Part shown: in pieces, positions 6,062 to 10,651 of the stretch | How positions within the stretch are numbered: the first letter of the stretch is position 1 | Layout: each line of letters opens with the position of its first letter | Source: an uncultured Flavobacteriales bacterium | GTDB taxonomy: Bacteria > Bacteroidota > Bacteroidia > Flavobacteriales > Crocinitomicaceae | Assembly: GCA_946886545.1 (NCBI GenBank) | Contig: CAMPIU010000060.1 | Span: 1 to 10,651, forward strand | DNA length: 10,651 nt | Reading direction: 5' to 3' | Program-made: the position numbers and the translations under genes | The notes under the pieces: generated by a model | Seen by the model: only the letters and a program-made list of their open reading frames with translations | The model's database searches: none | Told to the model about the DNA's origin: nothing

Positions 6062-6490
6062 ATGCAGCGCTTTAACATACGGGTTTACGGAATTTATATC
6101 AATGAAAGGCAGGAACTATTGCTTTCAAACGAATCTTACCGTGAGCTGAATTTCACTAAATTTCCGGGCGGAGGATTAGAATTCGGCGAAGGAATGATCG
6201 AGTGTCTGAAACGCGAATTTCAAGAGGAATTCAATATGGAAATTGAAGTAGGTGAATTGTTTTACCTCACCGACTTTTTTCAGGTTTCCGCATTCTCTGA
6301 ACATGACCAGGTGATTTCTGTCTATTATCGGATCAAAGTTAATTTGGTTCACCTGGATCAGCTCATGAATAATCAAACAGGAGAAGAAGAACTTCACTGG
6401 ATGAAACTTTCCCATGTAAAGGAAGATCTGTTTACCTTCCCGATCGATAAAATTGTAGCACGGAAACTGGTTAATGGAAGAAATTATTGA
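6062..6490 (+). CDS. Nudix hydrolase
   Basis: This 142-residue protein is of the Nudix superfamily, which hydrolyses nucleoside diphosphates linked to another group. The Nudix box runs from about residue 37 to 59: G37, E43, R51-E52, E55-E56, with the metal-binding REFQEE core intact. The glycine that normally follows EEx is replaced by N58, a variation seen in some active members. A TKFPGGGLEFGE lead-in precedes the box. The ATG at 6062 is one base after the stop of the pyrophosphohydrolase gene, and the next small gene overlaps its end by 17 bases. Two unrelated nucleotide hydrolase folds in one operon suggest a joint nucleotide-sanitising role, but the substrate cannot be read from the sequence. 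Confidence 0.92.
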   Translation: MQRFNIRVYGIYINERQELLLSNESYRELNFTKFPGGGLEFGEGMIECLKREFQEEFNMEIEVGELFYLTDFFQVSAFSEHDQVISVYYRIKVNLVHLDQLMNNQTGEEELHWMKLSHVKEDLFTFPIDKIVARKLVNGRNY

Positions 6491-6656
6491 ACTCCTTGTT
6501 GGAATCATTCTTCACGGAAAATACATTCTTTGTATTCTGCTGCTTTTATTCGGGATCGCTTTTATCATTTCCGCAACACCCCTTGGGATCATCTTCGGAA
6601 TTCTTTCCATTCTATCCGCTTTATTTTGGGCTTATCGCATATTCAAAACACACTGA
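6474..6656 (+). CDS. Small predicted membrane protein (60 residues)
   Basis: I do not recognise this gene. It starts with ATG inside the end of the Nudix gene, overlapping it by 17 bases in another frame, which suggests coupled translation. The product begins with an acidic MEEIIE, has two strongly hydrophobic segments (about residues 17-33 and 37-54) broken by the turn TPLG, and ends with a basic RIFKTH tail. This looks like a two-helix hairpin in the inner membrane. The coherent hydrophobic profile and tight overlap favour a real gene, but no family is identified. A TTG-started frame at 6487-6741 in the same place has no such pattern. Confidence 0.55.
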   Translation: MEEIIELLVGIILHGKYILCILLLLFGIAFIISATPLGIIFGILSILSALFWAYRIFKTH

Positions 6657-6692
6657 TCGGGTTTTAAATCCCATTAACATCCCAGATTTCAA

Positions 6693-6727
6693 ACAAAAAA
6701 AACAGGAACCCTTTTGGAGCTCCTGTT
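6693..6727 (-). terminator. Terminator of the OmpA-family gene
   Basis: Read on the minus strand, AACAGGA pairs with TCCTGTT (7 bp), with a CC/GG inner pair around an AAAA loop. It is followed by a run of eight or more T. It begins 20 bases past the gene's stop codon and may also slow the convergent Nudix-operon transcript. Confidence 0.8.
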
Positions 6728-6746
6728 CTCTTCTATTTTGAATATC

Positions 6747-8108
6747 TTATTTAAACACCACGTTGAATTCTACGCGTCTGTTTATTGCCTGACCTTCCGG
6801 TGTTTCGTTTGTTGTTTTAGGCTGAGTTTCACCATAACCTTTTGCTGTGATTCTTTCTGCCTGAACACCTTTTGAAATAAGGTAAGATACAACTGCCTGA
6901 GCTCTTGATTCGGAAAGCAATAAGTTCTGAGCTTCATCACCAACATTATCCGTGTGACCTGAAATATCCAAACGGTAATCCGGATTTTGTTTCATGACAC
7001 GAACCACCTCATCCAAAACCGGCAGAGACGTTTTCAATAATGTGCTTTTTGAAGTTTCGAACTGAACACCTTTCAATGCTTTTGTCATCACCTCCTGAGT
7101 TTCTTTAGCAATAACCGGACAACCTCTGTTTGAAGCTAATCCCGGAGTTTGAGGACAAATATCATCGATATCAGCAACTCCATCCTTATCGCTGTCAGGA
7201 CAACCATTCGTACCATAAGCACCGGCAACTTCCGGGCAAGCATCATAAGCATCCGCAATTCCGTCAGCATCCTTGTCTTTAATTGCAACACCTTTCGAGT
7301 TTACATAGCTTCCTGCAGGTGTATTTGCTTCCTGGTCCAATGCGTTTGAAACACCATCATTATCATCGTCACGGTTTTGTTCCTTTAAAGCAGCAAGCTC
7401 AGCTTTCATTTCATTTAATTCTTTCGAATCCGTATTGGAAGCTCCATAAATAGTCGGAGTCCAGTCAGCATGAGTCTTGTTTTTACCTAAGTAATATGAA
7501 ACACCGACACTTAAATTCAGCATATAGCCGTCAATTGCTCCATTTCTGTTATCAGCCTGCATATCAAAGCGGTTGTTTTGACGCGCGTGAAAGATGAATG
7601 AAAGATCCCCATTTAACGACCATTTTTCATTCAATTTTAACTGTGGAGTTGCTCCGAAAGTAAAGTTGATCATACCATCCGCACGCTTAGACAATGATTC
7701 TGTATTTGCGTATCTCGGATTGTTGTCTGACCACAAGCTTGAAAACCCGAACCCTCCGTGGATCAAGAATCCTATTCGGGGCATCACCTGTGGAAAATGA
7801 AGGATATCTCCGACATTCACTACCCCTTCAAGCGAAGTTCTTACATAATAACTATTGTAAGGGCGATCAATAAAATCAAGGAAATCATAATTCACTCCCA
7901 ATCTAAGTCCAGCACGATTGGTAAACATGTATCTTCCGTTAATACCAAAATGATGAATTTGATAAAGGCGGGTCGTGGCTTTCGTAGGAGCCATTCCATC
8001 ATGTGCACCGATAGATGCACCCAGTGACCATTTGTTCATGCTTTTCACATCGTTTTGGGCATTCAATGCAAATGGTAGACAAATGAATAGTAAATGATAA
8101 ATCTTCAT
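6747..8108 (-). CDS. OmpA-family outer-membrane protein with TSP3 repeats
   Basis: This 453-residue envelope protein anchors the outer membrane to peptidoglycan. A signal peptide (MKIYHLLFICLPFALNAQ) is followed by an N-terminal beta-barrel of about residues 20-215 with aromatic, Gly-rich strands. A short helical linker (SKELNEMKAELAALKEQ) leads into thrombospondin type 3 repeats at about 248-330. These carry calcium-binding DxDxDG units (DDDNDGV, DKDADGI, DSDKDGV) and ACPEVAG/ICPQTPG cysteine-proline turns. The C-terminal OmpA domain (about 345-453) keeps the peptidoglycan-binding residues in SGHTDNVG and the LSESRAQAV and NRRVEF motifs. The architecture (barrel, TSP3, OmpA) is very common in Flavobacteriia. 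The gene is monocistronic, with its own promoter and terminator, and is probably highly expressed. Confidence 0.95.
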   Translation of the reverse strand: MKIYHLLFICLPFALNAQNDVKSMNKWSLGASIGAHDGMAPTKATTRLYQIHHFGINGRYMFTNRAGLRLGVNYDFLDFIDRPYNSYYVRTSLEGVVNVGDILHFPQVMPRIGFLIHGGFGFSSLWSDNNPRYANTESLSKRADGMINFTFGATPQLKLNEKWSLNGDLSFIFHARQNNRFDMQADNRNGAIDGYMLNLSVGVSYYLGKNKTHADWTPTIYGASNTDSKELNEMKAELAALKEQNRDDDNDGVSNALDQEANTPAGSYVNSKGVAIKDKDADGIADAYDACPEVAGAYGTNGCPDSDKDGVADIDDICPQTPGLASNRGCPVIAKETQEVMTKALKGVQFETSKSTLLKTSLPVLDEVVRVMKQNPDYRLDISGHTDNVGDEAQNLLLSESRAQAVVSYLISKGVQAERITAKGYGETQPKTTNETPEGQAINRRVEFNVVFK

Positions 8109-8140
8109 GGTACAGGATATTTCTTTTTATTTTTTAGTTA

Positions 8141-8148
8141 CAAATATA
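8141..8148 (-). promoter_or_regulatory. -7 promoter element of the OmpA-family gene
   Basis: The minus strand reads TATATTTG, an exact TAnnTTTG match 32 bases from the ATG at 8108. A TTTG lies only two bases farther upstream, too close to act as a -33 box. Confidence 0.65.
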
Positions 8149-8150
8149 AT

Positions 8151-8176
8151 CAAAGATGACTTTAGAGTCTTCTTTG
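8151..8176. promoter_or_regulatory. Inverted repeat upstream of the OmpA-family promoter
   Basis: CAAAGATGACT, a TTAG spacer and AGTCTTCTTTG form 11-bp arms with one mismatch. It begins two bases upstream of the -7 element and covers the -33 region, so a dimeric regulator bound there could repress or activate. It has no T run that would make it a terminator. Confidence 0.45.
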
Positions 8177-8428
8177 AAATAATTGAATTTAAGAAAGGTT
8201 TACGCTGTAGCCATGCCAAATATCTAAAAAATAATTGAGTGCACAAAATTAATAGAACGAAATCGCAGATTAGTAGGTTTACAATATTTTTCTGGTTATT
8301 AAATCGTAAATTGTACCGGCGTTTTTGACAAGCTTCAATATTAATGCTAACTTACTGATTACAAATTCTATTCAGGAATGTTGAAAAACATCCGGGGCGT
8401 TTTTTTTAACAAAACCTTTAAAAAGAAA

Positions 8429-8436
8429 TATATTTG
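8429..8436 (+). promoter_or_regulatory. -7 promoter element of the polysaccharide locus
   Basis: TATATTTG matches TAnnTTTG exactly. It lies about 130 bases upstream of the eroded epimerase start, leaving a long leader that contains a nine-codon open frame (ATG 8449, stop 8476-8478) and the G9 tract. Confidence 0.55.
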
Positions 8437-8544
8437 CAGCAATCAACTATGTTGTTTGACCGTAAAATTGGTCTGTAAGATCTTTCCATATTACAAATAG
8501 CAAGCTCTGAACAACTGGTTTATAAGTGAATGAGCGATTGAGAT

Positions 8545-8553
8545 GGGGGGGGG
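8545..8553 (+). repeat. G9 homopolymer in the wecB leader
   Basis: Nine consecutive G in a strongly AT-rich stretch, 15 bases before the eroded wecB start. Such tracts slip during replication and can alter leader structure or spacing. No reading frame through it joins wecB, since TAG at 8566-8568 blocks the epimerase frame. Confidence 0.8.
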
Positions 8554-8568
8554 CATTAAAGTAAGTAG

Positions 8569-8700
8569 TTGAGGAAAAAAGTATTAGTAATTTTCTGTAC
8601 ATGGCAAGATGCGATAAAAATTTCGCCCTTAATCAAAGAACTTAAATAAACAGAGACTAATTTTGAATGTCGTATATGTGTTAACGCGCAACATCGCGAA
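8569..8700 (+). pseudogene. wecB: Eroded 5' end of the UDP-GlcNAc 2-epimerase gene
   Basis: These 44 codons are in frame with the downstream open frame and are readable as the missing WecB N terminus. They run TTG in the place of ATG, RKKVLVIFCTWQDAIKISPL, IKELK, a TAA stop (8647-8649), then TETNFECRICVNAQHRE. The family pattern is KVLVVFGTRPEAIKMAPL and CVTAQHREMLDQV. The GTRPE nucleotide-binding motif has become CTWQD, which loses the arginine equivalent to E. coli WecB R10. There are no frameshifts, only substitutions, so decay is recent or the sequence has local errors. Full-length reading from 8569 would give 378 residues, the normal family size. Confidence 0.82.
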
Positions 8701-9705
8701 ATGCTTGATCAAGTCATGTCATTCTTTCATCTAACAGCTGATTATGATTTAGATTTAATGAAACCGAATCAAAACTTATTCCAGCTTACTTCCGACATTG
8801 TTACCGGTCTGAAACCTGTTTTTGAGTCCTATAAACCGGACTTTACATTTGTGCATGGTGATACAACCACCACTTTTGGCGCAAGCTTAGCCGCGTTTTA
8901 TTCCGGATCACGAGTTTGCCATGTAGAAGCAGGCTTACGTACCAATGACAAACACTCTCCTTTTCCGGAGGAAATGAATCGCCAGTTAACTAGCCGAATA
9001 GCAGATCTCCATTTTGCTCCAACCGAACAATCAAAGCAGAATCTTCTAAAAGAGAATGTTCCGGATCAATCCATTTTTGTTACGGGAAACACAGTAATTG
9101 ATGCTCTTTTACAAAGTGTAGAAAGAATAAAATCAAATCCGAGTAAACTGATCAATGAGCTTTCCAATAAGCTTGGAAGCAAAGAAATGATTTTAGTAAC
9201 GGGACACCGAAGGGAAAATCATGGCGAGGGTTTTATACAAATCTGTCAGGCTTTGAAAGAAATTGCCGAAAGCTATCCTGATCTTTGGATTGTTTATCCT
9301 GTTCACCTTAATCCAAATGTTCAGAAACCTGTTTACACTATATTGAGTCCAGTCAACAATATTTTATTGATTGATCCATTGGATTATCCGGATTTTATTT
9401 GGATGATGGACAGATCAAAAATAATTATTACGGATAGTGGTGGCGTGCAAGAAGAAGCTCCAAGTCTTGGGAAACCTGTACTTGTAATGCGGGATACAAC
9501 GGAAAGACCCGAGGCCGTTGCTGCCGGAACAGTAAAACTGGTTGGCACGAATAAAGATACGATCGTTTCAGAAGTAAAAGAGCTTCTTTCTAACGAAGAT
9601 TATTACATAAAAATGAGTCATGCACATAATCCTTATGGAGATGGTAGGGCTTGTGAGCGGATTGTGAAACACGTTACAGATCATTTTGGGTCCACCTCTA
9701 TTTGA
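8701..9705 (+). CDS. wecB: UDP-N-acetylglucosamine 2-epimerase, 5'-truncated (probable pseudogene)
   Basis: The intact frame codes 334 residues of a non-hydrolysing UDP-GlcNAc 2-epimerase (WecB/MnaA), which makes UDP-ManNAc for surface polysaccharide. Catalytic-region motifs are intact: HGDTTTT (D98 in full-length numbering), HVEAGLRT (E120), PFPEEMNR (E134), VTGHRREN (H213, same number as the E. coli catalytic histidine) and TDSGGVQEEAP. ATG 8701 is the methionine of the internal AQHREM motif, not a natural start. A protein from here would lack the first Rossmann strand and the substrate-binding loop, so it is unlikely to be active. The rest of the frame looks well conserved. The flippase gene starts five bases downstream and should share the transcript. 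A restart at 8701 could keep a remnant protein and coupling to the next gene. Confidence 0.85.
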   Translation: MLDQVMSFFHLTADYDLDLMKPNQNLFQLTSDIVTGLKPVFESYKPDFTFVHGDTTTTFGASLAAFYSGSRVCHVEAGLRTNDKHSPFPEEMNRQLTSRIADLHFAPTEQSKQNLLKENVPDQSIFVTGNTVIDALLQSVERIKSNPSKLINELSNKLGSKEMILVTGHRRENHGEGFIQICQALKEIAESYPDLWIVYPVHLNPNVQKPVYTILSPVNNILLIDPLDYPDFIWMMDRSKIIITDSGGVQEEAPSLGKPVLVMRDTTERPEAVAAGTVKLVGTNKDTIVSEVKELLSNEDYYIKMSHAHNPYGDGRACERIVKHVTDHFGSTSI

Positions 9706-9710
9706 AATAA

Positions 9711-10651
9711 ATGAATCTTAAACAACAGGCATTCTCGGGGGTAAAATGGACTACTTTGTCTGCTGTAACCAATACTTTGATTCAAGTCATTCAACTTGTT
9801 ATCTTGACACAAGTACTTAGTCGTCAAGATTTCGGATTAATGGCAATCGTAATGGTTGTCATCGGGTTTTCTCAACTGTTTATTGATATGGGCGTTTCTA
9901 ACGCTATCATTTACAAGAAAGAAATCAGTCATGAGGAGTTGAGTTCACTCTATTGGTTTAACGTCATTATAGGATGTTCCTTTTTTTTATTATTGGTTTT
10001 TTCATCCTGGTCAATTGCTAAGTTTTACAACCATGATAAGCTTTCGCCATTGATACAATTGGTTGCAATATCCTTTATCATACAGCCATGGGGGCAGCAG
10101 TTTATGGTTTTTCTTCAGAAAGAACTGAAATTCAAAGCCCTGGCTCAAGTAGAGATTGCCTCCAGGTTAATCTCCTTTTTGGTAGTAATTATTCTGGCTT
10201 ATCTGGATTATGGAGTATATTCACTTGCCATAAGTACACCAGTTTATGCACTTTGCAGCACAATTGGCTATAACATAACCGGAAGAAAATACTACCAGCC
10301 GAATCTTTTTTTTAGTTTTCAGAAGGTAAAACCCTATCTTAATTTCGGATTGTTCCAAATGGGGGATAAATTCCTGAATTATTTTGCACTGCAAATGGAT
10401 ACTATTTTGATTGGGAAACTATTGGGAATTGAAATTCTCGGAGTTTATAATATTGCAAAAGATCTGACAAGCAAGCCATATCTAATAATCAACCCTATTA
10501 TCACAAGAGTCACTTTTCCTATAATGTCTAAAATAAACCACGACATTCCAAAACTGAAGCAGATTTTCCTTAAGACCCTGAATTATCTTTCTTACATAAA
10601 TATTTTAATCTACCTACTGATTATTCTTTTAGCTGAACCAATAGTCCTTGT
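9711..10651 (+). CDS. Wzx/MOP-family polysaccharide flippase (partial, runs off window)
   Basis: The frame is open from ATG 9711 to the window end: 313 codons with no stop, of an expected 430-500. The product is a polytopic membrane protein of the MOP superfamily, resembling lipopolysaccharide exporters of the Polysacc_synt_3/WzxC type, which flip lipid-linked glycans across the inner membrane. The N terminus MNLKQQAFSGVKWTTLSAVT, the LTQVLSRQDFGLMAIVMVV segment and FIDMGVSNAIIYKKEIS are typical of the family. So are WGQQFMVFLQKELKFK and, near residue 220, LNFGLFQMGDKFLNYFALQMDTILIG. About eight to nine hydrophobic helices are visible so far. It lies five bases after the epimerase, so both belong to one capsule or O-antigen-like locus that continues downstream. 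The transported glycan is unknown. Confidence 0.9.
   Translation, partial: MNLKQQAFSGVKWTTLSAVTNTLIQVIQLVILTQVLSRQDFGLMAIVMVVIGFSQLFIDMGVSNAIIYKKEISHEELSSLYWFNVIIGCSFFLLLVFSSWSIAKFYNHDKLSPLIQLVAISFIIQPWGQQFMVFLQKELKFKALAQVEIASRLISFLVVIILAYLDYGVYSLAISTPVYALCSTIGYNITGRKYYQPNLFFSFQKVKPYLNFGLFQMGDKFLNYFALQMDTILIGKLLGIEILGVYNIAKDLTSKPYLIINPIITRVTFPIMSKINHDIPKLKQIFLKTLNYLSYINILIYLLIILLAEPIVL

Larger units (their letters stand above)
8109..8568. other. Intergenic region between ompA-like gene and the polysaccharide locus
   Basis: The 460 bases hold the promoter and inverted repeat of the OmpA-family gene at the left (8141-8176), the polysaccharide-locus promoter (8429-8436) and a G9 tract (8545-8553) at the right. 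Bases 8177-8428 show no gene, RNA or repeat that I can recognise. Confidence 0.6.

Noticed and set aside
6487..6741. 84-residue plus-strand frame overlapping the small membrane protein
   Set aside because: It starts with TTG, shows a disordered Phe/Ser/Pro-rich composition and runs into the terminator; the 6474 frame is far more protein-like.
8385..8407. Hairpin-like AAAAAC / GTTTTT with a T run as a terminator
   Set aside because: The pairing is A-T only with a mismatched GC-rich loop, and no gene ends upstream on the plus strand.
8406..8411. TTAACA upstream of the polysaccharide promoter as a Pho site
   Set aside because: It is a lone hexamer next to a T run without a repeat partner, so it does not meet the tandem criterion.
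8545..8553. Frame-switching phase variation of wecB by the G tract
   Set aside because: A TAG at 8566-8568 lies in the wecB frame between the tract and the start, so changes in tract length cannot join an upstream frame to wecB.
10088..10273. 61-residue frame inside the flippase
   Set aside because: It is a shadow of the open flippase frame, which continues from 9711 to the window end.

Overview
The window reads as chromosomal DNA of a member of the Bacteroidota, most likely Flavobacteriales or a close relative. The reasons are an AT-rich sequence, five exact matches to the Bacteroidota -7 promoter element TAnnTTTG placed correctly before genes, few Shine-Dalgarno sequences, an OmpA protein with calcium-binding thrombospondin type 3 repeats, and a RAYT transposase of the kind common in this phylum. 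The genus is not claimed.

Region 1 (1-4571) looks like a phosphate module. A PhoB/OmpR-type response regulator (31-702) converges on an outer-membrane porin of the phosphate-selective O/P family (750-1979, minus). A perfect 40-bp palindrome between them serves as a shared terminator. Divergent from the porin is a two-gene operon: a DUF47/PhoU-like protein (2379-3017) and a PiT inorganic phosphate transporter (3043-4518), closed by a strong terminator. The roughly 400-bp divergent region holds four TTAACA sites, all on the plus strand. Two form an exact 11-bp tandem, the layout of a Pho box, ten bases upstream of a -10-like TATAATTG. Together this suggests phosphate-starvation control of uptake across both membranes, but that control is inferred.

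Region 2 (4596-5342) is a selfish-looking unit: a RAYT (REP-associated Y1 transposase, minus strand) bracketed by two nearly identical GC-rich palindromes, plus a TTAG tetranucleotide repeat. The RAYT reading frame runs upstream of the GTG at 5201 and restores the conserved first strand of the domain, so the apparent start is wrong or the true start codon has been lost.

Region 3 (5644-6656) is a compact operon: a MazG-like all-alpha NTP pyrophosphohydrolase, a Nudix hydrolase one base downstream, and an overlapping 60-residue membrane protein. Region 4 (6693-8176) is a minus-strand OmpA-family outer-membrane protein with its terminator, promoter and an upstream operator-like inverted repeat.

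Region 5 (8429-10651) starts a surface-polysaccharide locus: a UDP-GlcNAc 2-epimerase (WecB family) followed by a Wzx/MOP-type flippase that runs off the window. The epimerase appears to be decaying. Its first 44 codons are still readable in frame, but they contain a TAA stop, a TTG where ATG is expected, and a destroyed nucleotide-binding GTRPE motif. A G9 homopolymer lies 15 bases upstream.

I found no CRISPR array, tRNA, rRNA or clearly new defence system. The observations most worth checking are the Pho-box-like array, the RAYT/palindrome unit and the eroding wecB 5' end.
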